The position numbers were made by a program, and so were the translations under genes. 21,212 nt of DNA from Pseudomonadota bacterium (lineage in GTDB: Bacteria; Pseudomonadota; Alphaproteobacteria; Rhizobiales; Xanthobacteraceae), in NCBI GenBank assembly GCA_023435725.1, contig JAEYRD010000102.1, positions 1 through 21,212 on the forward strand, read 5' to 3'. Within the stretch, counting starts at the first letter, position 1. Each line of letters starts with the position of its first letter. Below, piece after piece: positions 14,701 to 21,212 of the stretch. The notes below the pieces were generated by a model. It was not told the origin of the DNA. It worked only from the letters and a program-made list of their open reading frames with translations, and searched no databases.

Positions 14701-15276
14701 TTAGCTGGGCCTCGGCGGGGCAACGGGGAGCAACACCTCGAACAGCGTCTTGCTCGCGATCGGCCGGGCGCCCTCGAGTGCCAGGAGCCGCCGCTTGGAG
14801 ATCACCCCGCCGTAAGGCGAGAGCCGGTCGGTGTGGTTGGCGGCCTCCAGCACCCGGTGGCAGGGCACGATCACCATGTAGGGGTTCTTTGTGATAGCCT
14901 GCGCCACAGAATAGGTGGCGCCGGAAGCACCCAGCGTCTTGGCGATCTCGTGATAGGTGCGCGTTTCCCCGCGCGGGATGGCGCAGGTTGCCTCATAGGC
15001 GCGCCGGTGGAAGGCCGGCACGCCGCCGGCATCCAGGCTGACCTCGGAAAAATCAGGATCGCCGCCCTGCAGCAAGCCTACGATGCCCCCGATCGCAAGC
15101 GCGACATTGTCGCACGGCCGCTGCTCCCGCGCCTCGGGATGGACCGCAAAAATCCGGCGGCGGGTGTCGATCTCCCGCGCCTCCGGCAATTGTACGGCGA
15201 CCACGCCGGTGCTGCTCCAAACGATGCCGCAGCGCCCTATGGCCGAGTCAAATATGGTGTAAGCACGCCCCGCCAT
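14701..15276 (-). CDS. ogt: Ogt-type DNA-protein cysteine methyltransferase, atypical
   Basis: A 191-residue protein (from the ATG at 15276; a GTG two codons upstream is possible). Ogt-type proteins repair O6-alkylguanine by moving the alkyl group to their own cysteine. The active site IVPCHRV is intact with Cys139. Without gaps against the human enzyme, Tyr108 sits at the Tyr114 position and Asn131 at Asn137, and a Glu near 168 matches Glu172. The arginine finger (human Arg128) is Tyr122, in GATYSVA instead of the usual AARAVG. The N-terminal about 85 residues form the poorly conserved Ogt/Ada N-domain. No strong ribosome site is seen. It is therefore a probable alkyltransferase with altered base-flipping chemistry. 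Confidence 0.85.
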   Translation of the reverse strand: MAGRAYTIFDSAIGRCGIVWSSTGVVAVQLPEAREIDTRRRIFAVHPEAREQRPCDNVALAIGGIVGLLQGGDPDFSEVSLDAGGVPAFHRRAYEATCAIPRGETRTYHEIAKTLGASGATYSVAQAITKNPYMVIVPCHRVLEAANHTDRLSPYGGVISKRRLLALEGARPIASKTLFEVLLPVAPPRPS

Positions 15277-15448
15277 GCACACGCCCCACTCAGTGCACGC
15301 CTCTCCCCAGACCCGAAATCATAACACCGCCACAATCCGGCGCACCTGGAATCTTGCCAGGTGTTAACAACCGTTCGGCCGGGCACGCCAAAGCGCTTGG
15401 CGCGAGGCGCTGTCTCGGCTAATCAGGGTGGGCGCGGAGCGCACATCC

Positions 15449-15522
15449 GCGGGCGTAGTTCAATGGTAGAACGGCAGCTTCCCAAGCTGCATACGAGGGT
15501 TCGATTCCCTTCGCCCGCTCCA
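15449..15522 (+). tRNA. tRNA-Gly(CCC)
   Basis: A full cloverleaf: acceptor GCGGGCG / CGCCCGC, D arm GTTC...GAAC, anticodon stem GCAGC / GCTGC around loop TTCCCAA (anticodon CCC), T arm AGGGTTCGATTCCCT, and CCA encoded at 15520-15522. It reads GGG glycine codons. Its 3' end borders an integrase remnant that points towards it, so it is the likely attachment site of a former integrated element. Confidence 0.97.
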
Positions 15523-15584
15523 ACATTCGGCCGAGGACGGTTTTGCAAGCGGTCTTGCAGAGTCTCTTCACTCTCTGGCCTCGC

Positions 15585-15712
15585 GCTTCCTGATCCGCGC
15601 CTTTGATGGCAGCGTTCCGCCCGATGTATCGGCGGGTGATCTCTCCGTCCGACTCCTCCTCCCACGCGAGCATATCGGCGATCTCGCGCATGGTGGGGCC
15701 AGCGATGTAGAT
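15585..15712 (-). pseudogene. Remnant of a tyrosine-type integrase (C-terminus)
   Basis: The minus-strand frame encodes MREIADMLAWEEES, then EITRRYIGRNAA, and ends in CKTACKT. This matches the C-terminal end of phage or island integrases of alphaproteobacteria, including the tyrosine-bearing ITRRYIGR stretch. The N-terminal domain and the Arg-His catalytic boxes are absent; upstream DNA belongs to another small gene. The frame runs without a stop into the antisense of tRNA-Gly, so its own stop has been lost. Limits are approximate. Identification is from the motif alone. Confidence 0.6.
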
Positions 15713-15790
15713 GACGGAAATCGGGCGTAGAATTGAACTTTTCACCGATCCGTCGGTTTTCTTCCGGGGCAGGCCGACTGGAGGTTTGCC

Positions 15791-15997
15791 ATGCTCAAGG
15801 CATTCATCGTTGGAGCTGTGGCCATCGGCTTAAGCGTCGCTCCAACAGCCACAAGCGCTATGTCGACGGCCCACCAGACGACCCACAAAGTTCACCATGC
15901 AGGGAAGAAGATGGCGCCAGGCACCACGACCGGCATGTCGACCGGAACGACGACCGGAAAAGCGGCCAGCGGTGCAAAGGCGAAGTCAGGGTACTGA
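15791..15997 (+). CDS. Small exported Thr/Gly-rich protein
   Basis: A 68-residue protein with a signal peptide of about 23 residues (MLKAFIVGAVAIGLSVAPT...) and a short mature part. The mature part has four histidines (in AHQTTHKVHHAG) followed by a TTG/STG-type repeat (GTTTGMSTGTTTG). GGAGG six bases upstream supports the ATG. No family is recognised. It lies in the decayed segment after the tRNA, but its intact signal and ribosome site suggest it is expressed. Confidence 0.65.
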   Translation: MLKAFIVGAVAIGLSVAPTATSAMSTAHQTTHKVHHAGKKMAPGTTTGMSTGTTTGKAASGAKAKSGY

Positions 15998-16376
15998 GCT
16001 GGGCACGTTGAATCGACAGGATCGAGATCTGCTAAGTCGCGATATCATGCTGATGTTGACAGCGTAGCGCTTCGCGATCTCGGCCAGCGTCTCGCCAGCA
16101 GCGCGGCGCGTGAGTTTCGTTGTTTTGGAAGTCCGACAGCTTCGGCTTCCGGCCGAACGTCACGCCTCTCGCCATGGCGCGCTTCCGCCCCTCTCCGGTG
16201 CGCTCGCAGACCAGATGGCGCTGAAACTCGGCAGTTGCCGCCAGCAGAGCCGACAACAACCGCCCTGCGAGGCGGTGGTGTTCTCTGAGGTTACGGAAGG
16301 CGGTACCGGCCTTTCCGATGCGCTCGATCAGGTCCAGCAGTTCGTGAGGCGGATGGGTGTGGTCTGCCCCCATTAG
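15986..16376 (-). pseudogene. Resolvase-family serine recombinase, truncated and frameshifted
   Basis: The minus strand encodes the middle and end of a resolvase: ELLDLIERIGKAGTAFRNL, then AEFQRHLVCERTGEGR and ARGVTFGRKPKLSDF. The frame then slips at about 16125-16135, and the next frame continues with RRAAGETLAEIAKRYAVNIS, the expected DNA-binding helix-turn-helix, ending at a TGA at 15986. The N-terminal catalytic domain with the active serine is missing beyond about 16376. Both defects make it a dead gene. The stop region overlaps the 3' end of the small plus-strand gene. Confidence 0.85.
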
Positions 16377-16462
16377 GTCAATTCGCCCTATCGCCCAACG
16401 AGCACCCCTAAGCTACGGACAGACCGTAACACGACACCTCCGGAACAGGCAGGAGGAACGGC

Positions 16463-16621
16463 TTGGAACGGTACATTCAGAGCGAGAACATCGCTCTCTT
16501 CAAACGAAGACTCGCGGATCCCAAGACGACCGACAGCGAGCGCAAGACCATTCAAAAGCTGCTGGCTGAGGAGGAGGCGAACGAAGCTCAGCGGTCGAAT
16601 CGCCCGCACAGGCCACGCTGA
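16463..16621 (+). CDS. Small 52-residue lineage-specific protein
   Basis: A short gene starting with TTG at 16463, preceded by AGGAGG six bases upstream. The protein begins MERYIQSENIALFKRRL, followed by TDSERKTIQKLLAEEEA and a basic tail RPHRPR. It is strongly helical and charged, without signal peptide. I recall small Bradyrhizobium proteins with the same opening (ERYI...NIALF) and the RLL/KLLAEEEA end. Function unknown. The strong ribosome site and family resemblance make it a real gene despite its size. Confidence 0.75.
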   Translation: MERYIQSENIALFKRRLADPKTTDSERKTIQKLLAEEEANEAQRSNRPHRPR

Positions 16622-16757
16622 TAGAACCCCGTGCGTCACCCCCCACCTCTCACAACACGGCAGACTCTCAAGGCGGCGTGTCCGATTTCATGTCGGCTTC
16701 CACTTCAAAGATGACCGTGCGTTCAGGAAGCTGCTCCAGCTTCGTCATCGCGCGCCA

Positions 16758-17133
16758 ATGAACCGAGAGTCCGGAAGCAAGCTTCCCAAACATATCAAGA
16801 AGAGTCTGAAGCTACGATTTTGGATTCGTACGCTGGGATCGTGGCGGAGCAGCAGGCTCATCGCGACTTGGAAGACGCTGGCGTAACATTCGACGTAGTG
16901 CCCTGCTGATGCTGCCAATCGGATCAAGGCAAAGTTCACCGGCGCATCTGAGCAGTGGAGGCCCAGTCTCGATGCACGGGGCAAGCCTGCATCGACTATT
17001 CTTGACGAGCATAAAGAGTTGCTTGCTGAGGAGGCGAAAGACGGGACTTCGAGGAAGCCGCGCCTCGTCAGTAAAGAGCTGCAGTAAAGAGCTGCATCCG
17101 TGGCAGTGCACTGATGGTCTCGCTCTGGACTAA
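16758..17133 (+). pseudogene. Broken reading frame of unknown origin
   Basis: No intact gene. Plausible protein fragments lie in successive plus-strand frames: an ATG at 16758 opens a short frame; the +2 frame then reads EATILDSYAGIVAEQQ and DLEDAGVTFDVVPC to a TGA at 16907; the frame in phase with 16899 continues ADAANRIKAKFTGASEQW and ILDEHKELLAEE to a TAA at 17085. A 13-base tandem duplication (17070-17082 and 17083-17095) creates that TAA; without it the frame would run to the TAA... at the end of the ALD segment near 17133. I do not recognise the family, and the reconstruction is tentative. Confidence 0.35.
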
Positions 17134-17229
17134 GTCAGTTCCTCTGACCCAATGCAGCGTCCAACATTTCTTGAATTTTACGCTGAAGCAACGAAGATAG
17201 AGCGGAGCTTTCCCGCTGAGGGGCGTCCC

Positions 17230-17421
17230 ATGTTCGACATGGCTACGACTGCGCTATTGCGCGCGGTCTTCGATGAAGTCTGCGAGAGCGTTTCGCGGCG
17301 CGAAACCGGGACGCGCACGCACGTCGCCTCGAAGATTTTGGAAGCCGCATCCAAGGGCAATGTCTCGCCCGAAGCATTGAGGGAAGTTGGGCGCAAAGCC
17401 CTCTTGCAAGCATCCATGTAG
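17230..17421 (+). CDS. Small 63-residue lineage-specific protein
   Basis: The protein has the core FDMATTALLRAVFDEVC, a SRRETGTRTHVASKILEAA segment and a final REVGRKALLQASM. I recall many short Bradyrhizobium proteins with this RTHVASKILEAA core and no assigned function; it is helical and cytosolic. I start it at 17230, where GAGGGG lies seven bases upstream. A longer in-frame version from 17152 adds 26 residues but has no ribosome site. It lies 22 bases before the next gene on the same strand. Confidence 0.75.
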   Translation: MFDMATTALLRAVFDEVCESVSRRETGTRTHVASKILEAASKGNVSPEALREVGRKALLQASM

Positions 17422-17443
17422 CGTTAACGGGGCGAGGAGTGGC

Positions 17444-17965
17444 GTGAATTTCCAGGTGACGGTCCTGAAGATCCTGGTCAGCTACCCGGAAGGCTTCGCC
17501 GTGATGGCCGACCTCAAGCGTGACATGGCATTCCTGGCGACCAGCGGCCGTGACTGGGCCGATCGGACCAAACGGCTCGCCTCGCGCGTGCCGACCCTGG
17601 ACATCTTCTCGCAAGGCCTCGTCACGCGCGAAAGCGGCGGCTGGAAGATCACCGAGAAGGGGCGGGCGGTGCTGGAACTCATGGAGGCCCGCCCCGGCGC
17701 CGACGAGCTGCTCTCGGCGGCTCCCACCGAGACGGCAACTGTATCGGTGCCCCCGCTGCCGTTGGCCGCCGAGCGGGCCAAGCGGCGGAAGGAGCGTCGC
17801 GAGCGGCGCCGTGAGGGTCGCGAACTTGCAGGGCCAACGCCTCCTGAACGTGAAAGTCCCGGTCTCTACTGTCGTCTTGCGCAAGAGACATCGGTGCGGG
17901 GCTCAGTCGATGACTGTCGGCGGCTTCCACTCGCCGATATTCACCCGTGCGTGGCCGATGGGTGA
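17444..17965 (+). CDS. Winged-helix-like protein with an acquired C-terminus
   Basis: From the GTG at 17444 (GAGGAG upstream) the frame gives 173 residues. Residues 1-85 form a compact domain: VTVLKILVSYPEGFAVMADL, the RDWADRTKRLASR helix, then a GLVTRESGGWKITEKG wing and VLELMEAR. It looks like the N-terminal winged helix of Mrr-like proteins. A linker and a very basic stretch (KRRKERRERRRE, about 110-125) follow, suggesting nucleic-acid binding. Beyond about residue 130 the frame overlaps, out of phase, a carboxyltransferase fragment; this tail is thus probably not original and the native end has been replaced. Similar Bradyrhizobium proteins, as I recall, end soon after the basic stretch. 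Confidence 0.68.
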   Translation: MNFQVTVLKILVSYPEGFAVMADLKRDMAFLATSGRDWADRTKRLASRVPTLDIFSQGLVTRESGGWKITEKGRAVLELMEARPGADELLSAAPTETATVSVPPLPLAAERAKRRKERRERRREGRELAGPTPPERESPGLYCRLAQETSVRGSVDDCRRLPLADIHPCVADG

Positions 17966-18008
17966 GTTCGGCGGGATGGGCATCGAGGGCGCTGTTCGAC
18001 TGGGATAG
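17835..18008 (+). pseudogene. Fragment of a biotin-dependent carboxyltransferase
   Basis: In the plus frame that is in phase with 17520, DNA near the end of the winged-helix gene encodes VPVSTVVLRKRHRCGAQSM, then GGFHSP.FT.AWP and GEFGGMG.EGAVRLG, before a TAG at 18006. This matches the second half of the carboxyltransferase subunit of acyl-CoA carboxylases, which carries the GEFGGMGLEGAV signature. Only some 55 residues remain; the rest of the enzyme is absent on both sides. It is a relic, out of frame with the gene it overlaps. Confidence 0.75.
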
Positions 18009-18248
18009 TGAGGTCTCCCTTGGCTGTGAGGGATAGTACGTAGAGCTGCCGCACTTTGCGCTTAGTCCATTGCGCTTAGCACGAACTGCAGGCTGTCGAG
18101 GGACAGGCGCGGAGTTCATGTTTTTGCGGTTCTGGACGCCGCCCACGCAAATTCTTGCGTAACGTCAACGGATCAGGTCAACGCCTCGGATCGAGATAAG
18201 GCGCGTTGCACCGCATGTGGAGCGCAAAACGCAGACGGGAGATGGTCC

Positions 18249-18776
18249 ATGCCTGATGCACGAATCCATATCGTCGCAGCCATGCTTGCCACATTCGCAC
18301 TCGGCTCGGCGCATGCTGTGACCTCGATGCAGCAACAGCCGGGCTCTGCGATCTCGGCACACGCCATGATCCCGAAGAAGCATGCCGCCGCTGCCAAGCC
18401 GGTGCAGCATCGGCTCGTGATCCAGGTCAATCAGAACGATCCGGCCGTGATGAATCTCGCGCTCAACAACGCAACCAACGTGCTCGAATATTACCGTAAG
18501 AGGGGCGAAGAGGCCGACGTCGAGATCGTGGCGTTCGGTCCCGGGCTGCACATGCTGCGCAAGAACATGACACCCGTCGCCGATCGCATTCACGCCATGA
18601 ACGACCTCGCTTTCCCGAACAAGGTTCGCTTCGCCGCTTGCGGCGTCACCAGGGAAGGGATGGAACAGAAGGAAGGCAAGCCGCTGGAACTGCTGCCGGA
18701 GGCGTCCATGGTGCCCTCGGGAGTCGTGCACATGATGGAGCTGCAGGAGAAGGGCTGGAGCTACGTCCGGCCGTAG
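18249..18776 (+). CDS. Exported DsrE-like protein
   Basis: A 175-residue protein with a signal peptide of about 23 residues (ending AHA) and a DsrE/DsrF-like domain: HRLVIQVNQNDPAVMNLALNN opens the first strand and helix, DVEIVAFGPGLHML is the second strand, and FAACGVTREGM carries the single conserved-position cysteine near residue 135. The family includes sulfur-carrier proteins; periplasmic members accompany sulfur-oxidation or thiol metabolism genes, but no sox or dsr genes are visible here. GGGAG eight bases upstream supports the ATG. It lies 25 bases before the TAXI gene and is probably co-transcribed with it. Confidence 0.82.
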   Translation: MPDARIHIVAAMLATFALGSAHAVTSMQQQPGSAISAHAMIPKKHAAAAKPVQHRLVIQVNQNDPAVMNLALNNATNVLEYYRKRGEEADVEIVAFGPGLHMLRKNMTPVADRIHAMNDLAFPNKVRFAACGVTREGMEQKEGKPLELLPEASMVPSGVVHMMELQEKGWSYVRP

Positions 18777-18801
18777 ACAGGGCGAAGCATAGGAGGCCGC
18801 A

Positions 18802-19863
18802 ATGATGCGCAAGCTTCTGTTCATACTGGCCCTGTCTCTGCTCGCTCTGCCTGCTTCGGCACAAAACGCCAACAAGGCCGGTGGTGCGAAACGGTTCGCG
18901 GAGCGGACGCTTGCGCAGCCGCGCGGCAGCCACGCTTCGCGCCCCGTCCAGCCACGAAGCGCGGAAACGGAGGTGAGGGATCGTATCAACGCGGGTTCGG
19001 TCGGTCTCGCCGCCGGACTGCTGGAAGGCGCGCCGCTCCGCTTCGCCACCGAAATCTCGCGCGTCGTCAACGACGGCGGAAAGGTGCATGTGCTTCCGAT
19101 CGTGACGCGCGGGCCGACCGAGAACGTCAATGATCTGCTCTACCTCAAGGGGATCGACATCGCGATCATCAACAGCGATTCGCTCGATGAGTACCGCGCC
19201 CAGGTGCCCGAGATCGGAAGCCGTATCGTCCATGTGATGAACCTGTTCCCTTCCGAGCTGCACGTCTTCGTGCGTCCCGAGATCAACTCGCTCGCCGACC
19301 TCGCGGGCAAGAAGGTGAACTTCAACACGCAGGGCACCGCCGCCGCCTATTCGGGTCCATTGATTTTCAGCCGCCTCGGTATCCAGGTGGAGAAGACCTT
19401 CGTGCCTCACCCGCTCGCACTGGAGCAGATGCGCAAGGGTGAGATGGCAGCCGTGGTCTTCGTCACGTCCAAGCCGGTGGACGCGTTCGTCAAGCGCAAA
19501 TGGGACGAGGGCTTCAAGTTTGTGCCGGTGCCGTTTGGTCCCGGCCTGAACGACTATTACGCGCCGGCTTCGCTCACGTCGGCCGACTATCCTGCGCTGG
19601 TGCCGGCGGGACAAACTGTCGAGACGATCGCGGTGCCGACGGTCCTGGTCGCCTATAACTGGAACCCGGGCTCGCCACGCTATGACCGAGTCACGGCCTT
19701 CGTGAACGAGCTGTTCGGCAAGCTCGACCAGCTGCGCGTGTCCGGCTTCGATCCGAAGTGGAAGGATGCCAATCCGTCTGCCGGTGTTCCGGGACTGCAG
19801 CGTTTGAAGGCGGCCGAGAGCTGGCAGGATCCCCCCATTGCCAATCGGACAGGACGTCCATGA
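18802..19863 (+). CDS. TAXI-family TRAP solute-binding protein
   Basis: A 353-residue periplasmic protein: signal peptide about 1-21 (ending ASA), a low-complexity linker to about 55, then a TAXI-type (NMT1-like) binding fold. Signatures are NAGSVGLAAGLLEG (64-77), the RGPTENVNDLLYL segment in place of SGGSVENL, IAIINSDSL, and a hinge LAGKKVNFNTQGTAA. TAXI proteins normally feed a fused TRAP membrane transporter; no such subunit is encoded here. AGGAGG lies five bases before the ATG. The TGA overlaps the next ATG as ATGA, so the next protein is made in coupled fashion. The ligand cannot be predicted. Confidence 0.87.
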   Translation: MMRKLLFILALSLLALPASAQNANKAGGAKRFAERTLAQPRGSHASRPVQPRSAETEVRDRINAGSVGLAAGLLEGAPLRFATEISRVVNDGGKVHVLPIVTRGPTENVNDLLYLKGIDIAIINSDSLDEYRAQVPEIGSRIVHVMNLFPSELHVFVRPEINSLADLAGKKVNFNTQGTAAAYSGPLIFSRLGIQVEKTFVPHPLALEQMRKGEMAAVVFVTSKPVDAFVKRKWDEGFKFVPVPFGPGLNDYYAPASLTSADYPALVPAGQTVETIAVPTVLVAYNWNPGSPRYDRVTAFVNELFGKLDQLRVSGFDPKWKDANPSAGVPGLQRLKAAESWQDPPIANRTGRP

Positions 19864-20672
19864 GGCGGCTCGCCGCTATCCTGTTCGCCGGCCTCGAGAT
19901 CGCGGAAGCCCATGGTCAATCCGCTTCCAGCACGCTGAAGGGGCTGGACGAATGCGTTGCCCAGACGCGTGCAGCCGAAGCGGCCTGCGATCAGGCTGGC
20001 AGCGATACCGCGACGCGTCTCGCATGCAGGTTGAAGGCGCACAGCGCGGAGAAGCAGTGCCTCGATAGCTTGTTCGGCAACAAGGAAGAGGCCAGGCAGC
20101 CGGGCGATACGCTCGCCAAACGAGGTGCCCGCGCGCAGCCGGGGCCACAGGCGCCCGAGCCGTCTCCAGTGGCAATCCAACCCGATCGGGACGACGCAGC
20201 CGCGGCACCTCCAACCGGCAAAGGTTGGCTGGTCAGCGAGACCACGTCTCCGCGGGACTTCTCTCCGCTGCTCGTGGCCAAATTATACGCGCTTCCCCCG
20301 GTCGCGGCCGACGCGCCGGAGACGCTCGTGCTGCGTTGCCGGAACCAGCGGACCGAGATGTCGCTCGGCGCCAATGGCGTTTGGCGCGTCTCGCGCGGTG
20401 GAGACGTCGAGGTCGTGATCTCCCCCGATCAACCGGCGGCAAGGCCGATGCGCTGGCGATTGGCGGTCGACGGTCGCAGCGCCTTCATGCCAGGCGATCC
20501 GGTCGATCTGGTGCGCGGGCTCGGCGGTAGAAGGACGTCGATTTCCGTGACCGACGGTGCGGGACGCACCAGCCGCGCGATCTTCGACCTGGCCGGCATC
20601 GATACCGTCCGCGCCAGGCTTGCAAATGCCTGCCGCTGGCCGAATGCGGCGGTCGAATCGAGAGGGCGGTGA
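19860..20672 (+). CDS. Exported protein with VasI-like C-terminal domain
   Basis: A 270-residue protein. It starts with a short signal-like segment (MRRLAAILFAGLEIAEAHGQ), then a Cys-containing helical region (four Cys between about 30 and 65) and a Pro/Ala linker. The C-terminal domain (about 135-262) resembles VasI of type VI secretion loci: TLVLRCRNQRTEM, a WRLAVDGRSAFMPGDP strand pair, RAIFDLAGIDTVRARL and the closing CRWP. No type VI genes are present. The start ATG overlaps the TAXI stop (ATGA), a sure sign of coupling. Its function is unknown; a periplasmic partner of the TAXI protein is the simplest guess. Confidence 0.7.
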   Translation: MRRLAAILFAGLEIAEAHGQSASSTLKGLDECVAQTRAAEAACDQAGSDTATRLACRLKAHSAEKQCLDSLFGNKEEARQPGDTLAKRGARAQPGPQAPEPSPVAIQPDRDDAAAAPPTGKGWLVSETTSPRDFSPLLVAKLYALPPVAADAPETLVLRCRNQRTEMSLGANGVWRVSRGGDVEVVISPDQPAARPMRWRLAVDGRSAFMPGDPVDLVRGLGGRRTSISVTDGAGRTSRAIFDLAGIDTVRARLANACRWPNAAVESRGR

Positions 20673-20830
20673 TGCGATCGGCTTTGCTGCGCTCGCACGT
20701 CGCGCCAAGATTCCAATATATTAGCCCTTCGCTCCCGGCACTCACCGCTCCATCGGCCTAAGCTCCTCCTGCCCGGCGGCTGTGGTCCTCACGCCGGGCG
20801 ATGCTTGGATGAAGGCCAGGACCAACGAGA

Positions 20831-21212
20831 ATGGACCAGCAAAAACTCGATCGCGCGATCGGTCGCCGCTTGAAGACCCTGAGGACGCAGGCCGGTATGA
20901 CGCTGAATGAACTCGCTGCACGGTCCGGCGTCAGCCGGGCCATGATCGGGCGGGTGGAGCGGGCGCAGAGCAGTGCGACTGCTGCGCTGCTCGGCAAGCT
21001 TTGCGCCGCGCTCGACGTGTCGCTGAGCGATGTGGTCGCGCTCGCCGAAAAGCCGCCGGAGCGACTGGTCCGGCTGGCCGATCAGCCGCACTGGCGTGAT
21101 CCCGAGAGCGGCTATCGCAGGCGTCATGCCTCGCCGACGGGGGCGGCGAGCGGCATCGAGATCATCGTCGTCGACTTGCCGGCCGGCGCGCGGGTGCCGT
21201 ACAGCCCCTGGG
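20831..21212 (+). CDS. XRE-family regulator with C-terminal cupin (partial)
   Basis: The start lies in the window; the 3' end is beyond 21212, leaving about 127 residues. An HTH_3 domain spans about 8-65: RLKTLRTQAGMTLNELAARS, the recognition helix GVSRAMIGRVERAQSSAT, and LLGKLCAALDVSLSDVV. After a linker the chain continues into IEIIVVDLPAGARVPYSP, the opening strands of a cupin domain. Such XRE-cupin proteins sense small molecules and usually control nearby genes, often amino-acid or transport functions. No strong ribosome site precedes the ATG. Confidence 0.88.
   Translation, partial: MDQQKLDRAIGRRLKTLRTQAGMTLNELAARSGVSRAMIGRVERAQSSATAALLGKLCAALDVSLSDVVALAEKPPERLVRLADQPHWRDPESGYRRRHASPTGAASGIEIIVVDLPAGARVPYSPW

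Noticed and set aside
15419..15530. Extension of the minus-strand integrase frame through the tRNA
   Set aside because: The segment GIEPSYAAWEA... is simply the translated antisense of tRNA-Gly, a well-known false ORF.
18056..18079. TTGCGCTTAG direct repeat (18056-18065 and 18070-18079)
   Set aside because: Two 10-base copies 14 bases apart might be an operator or an att remnant, but with no palindromic symmetry and no further copies it is too little to call.
1..21212. CRISPR array, rRNA genes or intact transposase
   Set aside because: No regularly spaced direct repeats, no rRNA sequence and no complete transposase were seen on either strand.

Overview
The window is chromosomal DNA of an alphaproteobacterium, most likely Bradyrhizobium or a close relative. 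This rests on recognising protein families and repeats from memory (ApaG, OpgC, MetZ, the bimodular dCTP deaminase, small lineage-specific proteins, two families of palindromic repeats), not on a database search. The DNA is GC-rich, with strong third-position GC that produces long false antisense frames.

Layout. 1-579 is the 3' end of hslO (Hsp33). 580-1704 has no credible gene: it holds two copies of a palindromic repeat flanking a long element that I believe is a dispersed Bradyrhizobium intergenic repeat. apaG (minus) and opgC (plus) diverge from about 2.1-2.28 kb. opgC forms a tight operon with two secreted SGNH-hydrolase-like proteins; the first has lost every catalytic residue and the second keeps them all. 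metZ (minus) follows, led by a complete regulatory unit: promoter, SAM-II aptamer, antiterminator, terminator and ribosome binding site. Divergent from it is a double-length dCTP deaminase (TTG start), then a PAS-only protein, an unrecognised 350-residue protein with a possible internal duplication, and a MATE transporter. 11.4-12.7 kb holds a Ser/Gly-rich protein with two internal duplications and a Met/Gly-rich secreted protein on the opposite strand.

12.8-15.3 kb, all minus strand: an SRPBCC protein, a VOC (glyoxalase-like) protein, an AraC regulator and an Ogt-type DNA alkyltransferase whose arginine finger is replaced by tyrosine. tRNA-Gly(CCC) at 15.45 kb marks the edge of a decayed accessory segment (about 15.53-18.17 kb). 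It contains the C-terminal remnant of an integrase, a frameshifted resolvase, several very small genes, a broken reading frame with a 13-bp tandem duplication, and a winged-helix-like gene running into a fragment of a biotin-dependent carboxyltransferase.

18.2-20.7 kb is a plus-strand cluster of exported proteins: a DsrE-like protein, a TAXI-type TRAP solute-binding protein without transporter subunits, and a VasI-like protein translationally coupled to it by an ATGA overlap. The window ends inside an XRE-cupin regulator.

Functional links: OpgC plus the SGNH pair suggests acyl decoration of periplasmic glucans or another envelope glycan. SAM-II control of metZ is methionine feedback. The AraC regulator probably governs the VOC gene downstream of it. 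The TAXI/VasI pair looks like one periplasmic unit of unknown ligand.
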